This document shows, one piece after another, positions 35,239 through 46,100 of a stretch of DNA of 64,000 nucleotides (its first letter is position 1; each line of letters opens with the position of its first letter). The position numbers were made by a program, and so were the translations under genes. The stretch is taken from positions 71,322,139 to 71,386,138 of the forward strand of contig CM060196.1 in the NCBI GenBank assembly GCA_030549335.1, read 5' to 3'. The notes under the pieces are model-generated. The model saw only the letters and a program-made list of their open reading frames with translations, ran no database searches and was not told the origin of the DNA. Origin of the DNA: Pontederia crassipes. Lineage: Eukaryota; Streptophyta; Magnoliopsida; Commelinales; Pontederiaceae.

Positions 35239-36840
35239 TCCTTTGTATAAGTATAGACGACGACAATCCATATTTTTTGTCTTTTATTTTTTTGAATTAG
35301 TTAATATCTTTTGATCATGTAGATCAATCAAATCATAAGGGTGTAAGAGATACTCCAATCGGCAATACACCTCATAAATAAATAAAAAATTAATATGAAA
35401 ACATTTGATTTGAAATGGTAGGTAAGGTCTTTCCTTTGTCATCAAAGGGTTTGTTAATAAATCAAATGACATGGGAGTATGAAAAGGCTCCTATCAATAG
35501 CATAAATCATTTAGATAAATCTAGGATCATTAGGAAATTAGATAGTTCGGTTTGGATTCATAAATCAAAATAGACATCTTCTCCATCTGAGTTTTAGATG
35601 TTCATAAGTTAGGTTCGGATGTTCCATCTTTTGATTGGTGGTTTGGGTTAACTATATTCATCCGGACATTTGTACAATAGGATTTTTTTAATGTTCGATC
35701 TTTGATTGATTAAGAAATGATTCTTGACTTTTAGAATCTTTTGTATATCTGAACTTGATAGCTGATGTTCCAAACTTGAACGTTCACAAATAATTAGAGG
35801 ATAAAAAAATTTTAGATGATCAGACTGAATGTCATAGTCGTCGGATCTTCTTAGGGTTCATAAAGTTGCTTCAATTCAACTCTTTGAACATCCAGTTCAA
35901 AGATTTTGGACATCCGATTTAAGCCTTTCAGACATTCGATATTTGGGTTGTGCCAATTAATCCCTTGATTATTTGACCTAAAAAGTTTCAGACATCCAAT
36001 TTGAAATTGGGTCATTCGAAAATGTTTTAAGTTTCTCTCAAATGAAAAGTTCGATCATCCAAAAAATCAACAAATTCATATGTCATTGCGGGTCCCTAAG
36101 TATGCATCCAATTTTTACACAACAATTCATTTCAATCATAATTAAGCATCAATTTAGTATATAGCCTCATTAAGGTCATCTTAAAACATTGAATTATCAC
36201 ATCAATAAATTCTTGTCGCAAATCTAGAATTTCATTCCTTTATTCTCTTCATTCATACATCATTCATATTAACAACAAAGAGGGTTTCATCAAGTTTAGA
36301 CTACAACCAATATAATCATAAGTACGAGCATTATAATTGTGAAATAATCAAGATTTACTCATGGGTTTCCATATAAATATAATTAAGCATCAAAAGAACC
36401 GATTTGAGGTCAAACCATTTAGTTCAATACCATTAATCATCAAGAACTTAATTTCAACAACTTATGAAGTCTAAACATATTTAGGGAACATAAAAATCAC
36501 ATTAGGAAGCATGCCAAACCACTGAGCATTTATGAGTTATGATTCATATACATGGTCACATCATATGAATAGAAAAATAATCTAGTTTAATCGTATTGTT
36601 TAACCAATGATAGTGGCACTAATATCAATCATAAAAATTAATTTAAGAGATCAAAATAGAGTTATAGTCATGCTCTTACCCTCATAAATGAAATCTTATG
36701 ACTTAAATTCTCTTACACAAACCTATTAATTTATTAGTTTTATCTTTTCATTGTTTTTCTCGTCCGAGACCTCCTTCTTTCTTTGTTATTCATCTTCTTC
36801 ACTTCACGCAAATCCCAATCCTTCCCCACAGCAAAGGACA
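35239..36840. other. Intergenic with degenerate short repeats
   Basis: AT-rich DNA. Between 35600 and 36060 a short phrase of the type GACATCCGATTT / GACATTCGAT / GATGTTCC recurs at irregular spacing. No gene seen. Confidence 0.4.
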
Positions 36841-36868
36841 CAACACTGCAAGAAAATTGACAATTAGT

Positions 36869-37310
36869 GACTCAAAGTCGGAGACGCTAGGGAGGCGCTA
36901 TTACGTCTCTGTTGTCAAGAGCGTCTCCTTCGCGTCTAACTAGCGTCGTAAAATTGAGACGCTGGAACTCGGTGGCTAGTGGCGTCGCACTAGAGTCAAA
37001 GATCTTGAGATGCAACTAGCGCCACATATTGACGCTATATCGACGGTATTAAGACGTGATGTTTGGGGCTGCGCGAAGCAGCACCGCGTCGCTAAGTCGA
37101 TGCGCAAGGGGCGGTAGACCTGAGACGCCCTTTCGGCGCCCACATGTGGCTAAGTTAGGCATTAGTAAGGCGCTAGATTGACGCAAATATGATGATGCAT
37201 TTGTCGCCAATGAGACGCTAGGATGGCGCGAAGTGCGATATATCTAAATTAGCGTCGACATGCTTTTAGACGCCAATGAGACGCTATGGCGTCACTACAT
37301 GCACATTTTT
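36869..37310. repeat. CACTA left subterminal repeat zone
   Basis: Dense copies of GAGACGC, GGCGCTA, AGCGTC and ACGCTA in both orientations, about every 15-30 bp. CACTA elements use such motifs as binding sites for their TNPA-type protein. Confidence 0.75.
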
Positions 37311-37384
37311 TTATCTGCCCCAGCCTCATTTTTTCCCTTCCCATGCCATACAATTTATAATGTATATCAAAATGTATTGATATT

Positions 37385-37500
37385 CATCACAGGCAATATA
37401 AAAGCATCACAGGCAATATAAAAACATCACAGGCAATATAAAATCATCACAGCAATATAAAACTATCACAAGCAATATAAAATCATCACAGGCATAATAT
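37385..37500 (+). repeat. ~20-bp minisatellite, six copies
   Basis: CATCACAGGCAATATAAAA repeats six times with minor changes, inside the CACTA element between the subterminal zone and the pseudogene. Confidence 0.85.
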
Positions 37501-37589
37501 ATAACATAAGAATATGAAAACTACTAAACCGAACTAACAAACTATATGTATGTTTAAGTCTATAAGTAACAAATGCATAGTTTATTTTC

Positions 37590-38960
37590 TATACTAGGTT
37601 TGGGAGTTATTGTTATCATTCCGGATGTTCGACCCAGACGTGCTCGGTCCATGGCCTCGCAGGGATGGATTCTGCGTCGGGATCAATCCCTGAATCCCTG
37701 CAATAGAGGACCCAACTGTTGCGACACCTGCTGCGACAACTGCTGCGACACCTACTGCGACACCTGCTGCGATATCTACTCTGATAATTGTTGCGATAGC
37801 TGCTGTGATAGCTGCGTCAGATCAGGTGCAGCAGATGAGCTCGGAGCAGATGCACCTCCTGCATATCCTCTGATCCTCCTAGGTATCTGAGCGGCTGTGT
37901 CGAGGCCACGCAAGTATCCCCCTCGTGTCGTGCCGGCCACCTCTTTCCAAACAGTAGGGTCCTCTACGAAATAGAAATAATATAAAATCATATAATATAT
38001 AAATTATATATCAAGAATCACGTAAATTAAAAACATGACTAAACCAACGAAGAAACATTATTTGGTGGCTGAGTACTCGGATCATCTCCATACTTTTCAA
38101 CCATTTTTGCATTATACTCATCCTAAAAAATTTAAACGTTGTGTATTTCAAAAATATTGCACTAACGGCAATAACCAAATGACCATATCATGAAACTTAC
38201 CAGAAGCCTACGAGCAGTGGGCGTGACTAAGTCGTTTGTCTTCCGACTCTTATGCGTGGCCTCATAGACCACGCGAAAGTCTACGGGACCGCCTTCTTTC
38301 TCCAACTACAATAAAGTTTCAAATTTGATAACATAAGTATAAGTCAAAAGTTTGATTAATTAAATTTATATGTAAATTATCATGCACCGTCGATGCTCGT
38401 CAAATCGCATCGATCCCCCTGTGTGGATGTGGGCCTCGGACTTCGAAAGACGGTTAACTCTTGCCTTTTCCAACTTCCTTTGCCATCGTTCATCCATCCT
38501 TTGTGAACATCAAATACTTACACTTTAAAAAAACTATAATTTTCATAAAAATAATGTAAAAGTATACATACTTACCACTTCCTACAGAGGGACTCCCAAA
38601 CTGAGCGCCTAATATGTCTTGGGCATCTTTGTATGCCCTGCTCCAAAGTGAGGCCGGCGGACGTGACGACCTTGCGAAACTTGTATAATCAATTTCGGAG
38701 GCGTTTCGCAGCAACCTCCTCAAAAGCTCTCCGGATCGTCCCTAGACTAAGATTCGGATGAAACTAATTTGCCTCCTACAAATAGAACGTTAAAACTTAG
38801 TAATTTTAAAATAAATATAAATCAAATTATGTAACCCAAATAGAAGATCGTACCGTAAAAGCTCGAAAGATGTCATCTCGCACTTGAATTGGGACATCTG
38901 GCTTTATCATTCCAACGACGAATCCAACTACGATCTGGCTTTATCATTTCTGTAACGGAT
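37590..38960 (-). pseudogene. Transposase_24-like (Ptta/En/Spm) gene, broken
   Basis: Minus-strand exons run right to left. About 38580-38765: RRAFEEVAAKRLRN, stop, then LYKFRKVVTSAGLTLEQG and VWESLCRKW. About 38395-38510: WMDERWQRKLEKARVNRLSK with HIHTGGSMRFDEH. About 38195-38310: GGPVDFRVVYEATHKS. About 38045-38125: DEYNAKMVEKYGDDPSTQ. About 37700-37975: EDPTVWKEVAGTTRGGYLRG, then a Gln/Ser-rich tail of LSQQ repeats. The order matches the plant Transposase_24 family carried by CACTA elements. An in-frame TGA after KRLRN (or a frame error) breaks it. A possible further upstream exon lies at 38850-38950. Exon limits are approximate. Confidence 0.65.
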
Positions 38961-39029
38961 AACATTAAGCCAAGTAAGAAATTTCTTGTACTTGAAACGT
39001 GTGATTTGAACTTACGAATTAAGTCCAAA

Positions 39030-39690
39030 ATCACATGTTTCAAGTAATACTTAACTTAAGTACTACTTAACTTAATTCATAACATGAATAAGTAATACTT
39101 AACTTAAGTACATGAATTACTTCATAAGTTAACTTAACAATTAACATAAGTTAACTTAACTTAAGTAATACTTAATAAGTAATACTAATTAACTTGATCC
39201 AAAGAGATGATAATTAACTTAAGTACTACTTAAGTTAATTCATAATATGAATAAGTAATACTTAACTTAAGTACATGAATTACTTCATAAGTTAACTTAA
39301 CAATTAACATAAGTTAACTTAAGTAATACTTAATAAGTAATACTAATTAACTTGATCCAAAGGGATGATAATTAACTTAAGTACTACTTAAGTTAATTCA
39401 TAACATGAATAAGTAATACTAATTAACTTGATTCAAAGAGATGATAATTAACTTAAGTACTACTTAAGTTAATTCATAACATGAATAAGTAATACTTAAC
39501 TTAAGTAATACTTAACTTAATTCCTAAGAAATGATACTTAATATTATACTTAATAAGTAATACTAACTTGATCCAAAGAGATGATAATTCACTTACGTAC
39601 TACTTAATTTAACATGATAATAACATGAATAAGTAATACTTAACTTAACATGAATAATTAATTTAATTTAACTTCATGCATTAATAATTA
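39030..39690. repeat. AT-rich tandem array with ~160-bp unit
   Basis: Nested repeats of AACTTAAGTAATACTT, CATGAATTACTTCATAAG and CTTGATCCAAAGAGATGATAA (with one base change) recur at about 39040, 39205 and 39370, then as shortened copies to 39690. TTAAGTTAA/TTAACTTAA make it highly self-complementary. Confidence 0.75.
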
Positions 39691-39714
39691 ACTTAATTTA
39701 CATGGTGGCGGGCT

Positions 39715-40440
39715 AGTACCTTCGGCGAAGGGCGGAGGGCGGCCGAGACGGCAGTGGAGGCAGTGGGCAGTGGCGGCAGAGGAGGACGTTGGCGGCGGTG
39801 GAGGACGTCGGCGGCGGTGGAGGGAGGAGCCGGCGGAGGGCGGAGTCGGCGGCGGTGGAGGACGTCGGCGGCGGTGGATGGAGGACGAGGCGGCGGTGGA
39901 GGCGACAGGTGACGGTGGAGGCGGAGGGCGGCGGAGGCGAAGAGCGGAGGGCGGAGGACGCGACGGATGGCGGTGGAGGAGGAGGCGGCGAACCGTCACA
40001 GAGGGCGGACCGTCGGAGGTGAACCGTCGGGGAGGGCGGAGGAGGAGGACATCGGCAACGGTGGAGAACGTCGGCGGCGGTGGAGGGAGGACGCGGAGGG
40101 CGGACGAGGCAGCGGTGGAGGCGGAGGGCGGCGGAGGCGAAGAGCGGAGGGCAGACGAGGCAACGGAGGATGCGATGGACGGCGGTGGAGGAGGAGGCGG
40201 CGAACCGTAGGGGAGGACGGAGGAGGAGGAGGAGGCGGCGAATGCAGAGGGCGGTGGTGGAGGGCGATCGAATGCAGAGGATGGCGGAGGCAAAGGGCGG
40301 AGGCGGCAGTGGAGGCGGCGGTCGTCGGGCGAAGGCTGGAGGCGGCAGTGGAAGGCATCGGAGGTCGGACGTCGGAGGTTGGGCGACGGGTGTCGGGGCA
40401 CGTCGGAGGTCGGGCGTCGGACCGCGTCGGGCGTCGGGGC
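39715..40440. repeat. GC-rich minisatellite in the CACTA element
   Basis: GGCGGTGGAGG, GACGTCGGCGGC and GGAGGGCGGA recur throughout in variable order. All three frames on both strands stay open, producing Gly/Arg-rich (plus) or Pro/Ser/Arg-rich (minus) translations. The minus-strand version (to 40401) could be an N-terminal exon of the accessory gene, but repeat structure alone explains the open frames. Confidence 0.7.
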
Positions 40441-40504
40441 GCGATGTAAATGTTAAACAGTAAAAAGTGAAAACGAAGAAGAGGGGTTAGGGATTTAAGT
40501 AATC

Positions 40505-41496
40505 TTTAGCGTCGCACAATAACGAGACGCTACGTAGACGCCATGTAGGCGCCAAAACTATCACAATTCGACTAGAGCGGCGCTATAGAGAAGCTAATGT
40601 GTCGCTAAGACAATGTAGCGACACCATCGCGTCGTCGGGGCGTCGCAATTGTGTAGCGTCGCAATATCACGACGCCATTGAGACGCTCAATAAAAGTTTT
40701 TCAAATATTTTTAGCATGTATGTAATTTTATTTATCAATGTAACGTCTCATCGCATTATGCTCCGTTCCAATTGTTTTATTTTCTTCCGATAATCTATCA
40801 TGTATGTATACAAAATTATAAATATGTATGTATATGTGTGTATAACACAATTGTGTATATATATACATATGTCATATATGCGTACGTATATACAAATGTG
40901 TTTCGTCTATATGTATTATAAATAGATATGTGTATGTATATGTCTACACACATATATATATAACATGTATATGTATACGTATTCGAAGTGAATATATATA
41001 TATGTGTGTGTATTTGTTTATATGTGTCAGAGTAGGTTATAATAATATGTATATATGCACTTATTATATATAGGTATCAGCATATACGTGTATTTATATG
41101 TCTATATGTGCCCGATTGAGTGACGGGTAAAAAGTCGGCTATGGAGGCGTAATACAGACGCCATTGAGTCGCTAGATTCATTTAGCGACTCCGTAGCGCC
41201 GAACTAGCGTCTTAAACAATATGGCGTCTCGAACATGCGACGCTAGAGAGACGCCCATGGTGTCATCATAGCGTCGACAATAGCTTCGGCGCTCGTTAAA
41301 CGCTAGGTGGATGCTATTGTGTGTCTACTGGAACGCTAACGTATCACTCACTTAATCAACCATCGTAATCTCATGATTAAGTATATAATAATAATAATAT
41401 ATGCATAATTAAGATATTATATATATTATATGTATACATAACATAAATAATATAGGTAAAAAATTATATATTTAGGAACACTCTTATTATGTAAAA

Positions 41497-41529
<33 letters not shown>

Positions 41530-42480
41530 CGTGTAATTAATACATATATATGTTGATATTATGCTATTGATAATATGTTTATAATCATGTAATTAATGAT
41601 AATATAATATTTAATGAATTTATTGATTGAAATATAGTATATATAATATAGTGTTTAAATATATACACTAGCGTCTCATTAGCTTCTCCTTTATTTGAGA
41701 CGTCATATAGTGTCGCTTCACAGTCTTCATACATGAGACGCTAGTGTCGCGTCTAAAGTGGTCGACGACAAAACGGCGCTAGATGCTGCCACGCATTAAG
41801 AATAGTGGCGCGAAATAATAACGTCTACGTAGCGTCTCGATTACAGCACTAGAGAGTTAACATCAGCCCGGCCACTGAATAGCTAAGAAGACGTATAATT
41901 AAGATATATGCATAATAAAGATATTATATCTATTATATATGTATAGATAACATAGATAATATAGGAAAAAAATTATATATTTAGGGACACTCTTATCATG
42001 TAAAAATACATATACATATATAATTGTGTAATTAATACATCTACATGTTGATATTATGCTATTGATAATATGTTGATAATCGTGTAATTAATACTAATAT
42101 AATATTTAATGAATTTATTGATTGACATATAGTATATATAATATAGTGTTTAAATATATACTGTAGCGTCTCATTAGACGCCATGTAGCGTCGCTTTAGA
42201 GTCTTCACACATGCAACGCTAGTTTCGCGTCTAACGTTGTCGACTCCATAACGGCGCTAGGTACTGCCGCGCATTTGCGATTCCTGGCGGGAAAAAATAA
42301 CGTCTACGTAGCGTCTCGATTGCGCTACTTTTAACGTCAACTCTCTGAGTAGCTAGGAAGACGTTAATGAGACGCTATTGAGAGACAAGTGGCGTCTCAT
42401 ACTGGTGACGCTAAAGAAGCGCAATGTAGGTGCTAGTGGCGTCTTTATAGCGTCACACACTTTTGAGGCGCTACATGGCG
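40505..42480. repeat. CACTA right subterminal repeat zone
   Basis: Clusters of GAGACGCTA, TAGCGTC, GGCGCTA and CGTCTC motifs at 40505-40690, 41130-41340, 41670-41860 and 42165-42480. They are separated by AT/TG-rich simple sequence (40800-41100 and 41380-41650). The motifs match those of the left zone. Confidence 0.75.
41381..42361 (+). repeat. ~480-510-bp direct duplication of the subterminal zone
   Basis: Copy 1 (41381-41892) and copy 2 (41893-42361) share the same order: ATATGCATAAT, TATATATTTAGG, ACACTCTTAT, GATATTATGCTATTGATAAT, GTGTTTAAATATATAC, TAGCGTCTCATTAG, AACGGCGCTAG and ACGTCTACGTAGCGTCTCGA. Each ends GTAGCTAGGAAGACG or a variant. Confidence 0.8.
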
Positions 42481-42510
42481 TCACTAATCGCCAGTTTTCT
42501 TGTAGTGCAA

Positions 42511-43139
42511 GAACACCAAAGAATAAAAGAGGGAAAATTGAACGACTTTGCAAAAGAGAGAAGAGTTGTGGGAATGGGATTGAACAGTGTTTAAAGGGTG
42601 GAATTGATATCCTTTCATCTTTGAATTAGTAGTGTGAAAGTTCACAATGAAGTTCCCATGGTTGAATGTGAAAGATGAAAAATTGTTCACATTTTAAATC
42701 CCTCCCATTCAACTTGTGGCAAGGATACAAAGTTAATAATTACTCACTTTAAAAAATATTTAATTAGCACTTGTATCATTTCAGATACACATATTAGGAC
42801 AAGAATTATAATTTCAAAAGTCATAGTGTCACAAAATTAATCGACCAAGTTAAAGAGATGACAGCTTCTCCTAATATTATATTTTTTCATGACAATCAAT
42901 AAAAATTAAGGACAATCTTTTAAATGTCTCGGATTGTTTCTACAAAGAAAATTTTTCATGCATGATAAATTATGTTTTATTGTCTCATGTTACAAGAAAG
43001 AAAGGATTGAAGAAGCAACATATACACGTTTAATACAGTAGTCTATAAAGAAATTTTTCATAATGTGTTAAAGTTAACACTTATGTGGCATGATAAATAC
43101 AAGGATAACATTAATTTACTTTCGATAAAATATATCATT
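42511..43139. other. Spacer between CACTA element and satellite
   Basis: AT-rich DNA, no gene recognised. A short inverted region around 42610-42700 (GTGAAAGTTCAC) is the only local feature. Confidence 0.4.
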
Positions 43140-46100
43140 AGTGGGGGTGCGAAAATTCGTGCGCGCGCCTTTTACGCGTGTTTTCAACCAAGAAGGTCAA
43201 AAGATGCGAAATTTTTTACTCTGTCAAAAGACGTGAAATTTTTTATGGTTTAGTGCATGTTGATGCAAGGTGAGATGATTTGGATGAAAAAATGGACTCG
43301 GGTAAAAATTTTCCGGGCGTGCGAAAATTCGCGCGCGCGCCTTTTACGCGTGTTTTCAACCAAGAGGGTCAAAAGACACAAAATTTTTTACTCTGTCAAA
43401 AGACGCAAAATTTTCAATGCTTTCGTGCATGTTGATGGATGGTGGGATGATTGGGATGAAAAATTGGACCCGGGCGAAAATTTTTCGAGTGTGCAAAAAT
43501 TCGTGCGCGCGCCTTTTACGCGTGTTTTCAACCAAGAAGGTCAAAAGATGCAAAATTTTTTACTCTATCAAAAGATGTGAAATTTTTGACACTTTCGTGC
43601 ACGTTGATGCATGGTGAGATGATTGGGACGAAAAAATAGAATCGGGTTTTTCCGGGGTGCGAAAATTCACGCACGTGCCTTTTACGTCTGTTTTCAACCA
43701 AGAAGGTTAAAAGATGTGAAATTTTGATAGTTTCGTCATGTCGATGTATGGTGAGATGATTGTGACGAAAAAATGGACTCGAGCAAAATTTTTCTGGGGG
43801 TCCAAAAATTTGCGAGCGCGTCTTTTTGTGCTTTTACACGTGTTTTCATCCAAGAAGGTCAAAAGACGCGAAATATTCGACGCTTTCGTGCATGTTGATG
43901 CATGGGAAAATGATTGTGACGAAAAATGGACTCAGACAAAAATTTTCTGGGGGTGCAAAAATTCGCAAGCGCGCCTTTTACGCGTATTTTCGACCAAGAA
44001 GGTCAAAAGATGCGAAATTTTTATCTCTGTCAAAAGATGCAAATTTTTTTATGGTTTAGTGCATGTTGATGCATGGTGAGATGATTGAGACGAAAAAATG
44101 GACTCGGACAAAAAATTTTTGGATGTGCGAAAATTCGCGCGCTCCCCTTTTACGCGTATTTTCAACCAAGAAGGTCAAAAGACGCGAATTTTTTTACTCT
44201 ATCAAAAGACGCAAAATTTTCAACGCTTTCGTGCATGTTGATGCATAGTGATGATTGGGACAAAAAAATGGCCCCGTACGAAAATTTTTTGGGTGTGCGA
44301 AAATTCGCGCGCACGCTTTTTACGTGTGCTTTCAACCAAGAAGGTCAAAACATGCAAAAATTTTTACTCTGTGAAAAGATGTGAAATTTTCGACGCTTTC
44401 GTGCACGTTGATGGATGGTGAGATGATTGGGACGAAAAAGAGGACTCTGTCGAATATTTTTTGGGGGTGCAAAAATTCGCGCGCGCCTTTTACGTGTTTT
44501 TCCAACCAAGAAGGTCAAAAGACGCAAAATTTTGACTGTCAAAAGAAAAACAATTTATGGTTTCGTGCATGTTGATGTATGGTGAAATGATTCGGACGAA
44601 AAAATGGACTCGGGCGAACATTTTTCGAGGCTGCGAAAATTTGCGAGCGCGTCTATTCGTGCCTTTTACGCGTGTTTTCATCCAAGAAGGTCAAAAGACG
44701 CAAAATTTTCGACGCTTTCGTGCATGTTGACTCGGACGAAAATATACCGGGGTGCGAAAATTCGCGCACGCGCCTTTTACGTGTGTTTTCAACCAAGAAG
44801 ATTAAAAGATACGAAATTTTTGACTCTGTCAAAAGACGGGAAATTTTTTATGGTTTCGTGCATGTTGATGCATGGTGAGACAATTGGGACGAAAAAATGG
44901 ACCCCAGCGAAAATTTTTCGGGTGTGCAAAAATTCGCGCGCACGCCATTTACGTGTGTTTTCAACCAAGAAGGTCAAAAGATGCAAAAATTTTACTGTCA
45001 AAAGACGTGAAATTATCAATGCTTTCGTGCACGTTGATGCATGATAAGATGATTGAGACGATAAAATGGACTCCGACAAAAATTTTTTGGGGGTGCGAAA
45101 ATTCACGCGCGCGCCTTTTACTTGTGTGTTCAACCAAGAAGGTCAAAAGACGCAAAATTTTTTACTTTGTCAAGAGACGTGAAATTTTTTATGCTTTCGT
45201 GCATGTTGATGTATGGTGAGATGATTGGGACGAAAAAATGGATTCGGGCAAAAATTTTCTGGAGTGCAAAAATTCGTGCATGTGCCTTTACACGTGTTTT
45301 CAACCAAGAAGGTCAAAAGACGCGAAATTTTTTACTCTGTCAAAAGACGTAAAATTTTTGACGCTTTCATGCATGTTGATGCATGGTGAGATGATTGGGA
45401 TGAAAAAATAGACCCGGGTAAAAATTTTTCGAGTGTGTCAAAATTCGTGTGTGCCTTTTACTTGTATTTTCAACTAAGAAGGTCAATAGATGCGAATTTT
45501 TTTACTGTGTTAAAAGACGTGAAATTTTCGACGGTTTCGTGTACGTTGATGCATGGTGAGATGATTGGGACAAAAAATGGATTCGAGCGATTCGAGGGTG
45601 CGAAAATTTACGCACGTGCCTTTTACATGTTTTTTCAGCCAAGAAGTTCAAAAGACGTGAAATTTTTTACTCTGTCAAAAGACGCAAAATTTTTTACTCT
45701 GTCAAAATATGTGAAATTTTTTACGCTTTCGTGCATGTTGATGTATGGTGAGATGATTGTGATGAAAAAATGAACTCAGACGAAAATTTTTCGAGGTGCG
45801 AAAGTTCGCGCGTGCGCCTTTTACGCGTGTTTTCAATCAAGAAGGACAAAAGACGCAATTTTTTTACGTTTTCGTGTATGTTGATGCATGGTGAGATGAT
45901 TGGGGTCGAAAAATGGCCCCAGGCGAAAATTTTTTAGATGTTCGAAAATTCGCGCGTGCACCTTTTACGCGTGTTTTCAACCAAGAAGATCAAAAGATGC
46001 GAAATTTTTTACTCTGTCAAAAGATGTGAAATTTTTTACGCTTTCTTGCATGTTGATGCATGGTGAGATGATTGGGATGAAAAAATGGAATCGGGCGAAA

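Larger units (their letters stand above)
36844..42507 (-). mobile_element. CACTA (En/Spm) transposon, 5664 bp, non-autonomous
   Basis: Left end CACTGCAAGAAAATTGACAA and the reverse complement of the right end CACTACAAGAAAACTGGCGA form a ~28-bp TIR, followed in both by TTAGTGAC. Target duplication CAA is present at 36841-36843 and 42508-42510. Arrays of GAGACGCT/GGCGTC-type subterminal repeats fill both ends. The interior holds a minus-strand Transposase_24-like pseudogene, an AT-rich tandem array and a GC-rich minisatellite. No TNP2-type transposase was recognised, so it would need helper functions. The strand is given by its only gene. Confidence 0.85.

Noticed and set aside
37573..37890. 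Cys-Asp-rich protein (CCDTCCDN repeats) on the plus strand
   Set aside because: It is the antisense reading of the Gln/Ser-rich tail of the minus-strand Transposase_24-like gene.
39688..40463. Pro-rich and Gly/Arg-rich proteins up to 237 aa
   Set aside because: Open frames in many registers of a GC-rich minisatellite; no reliable start, domain or exon support.
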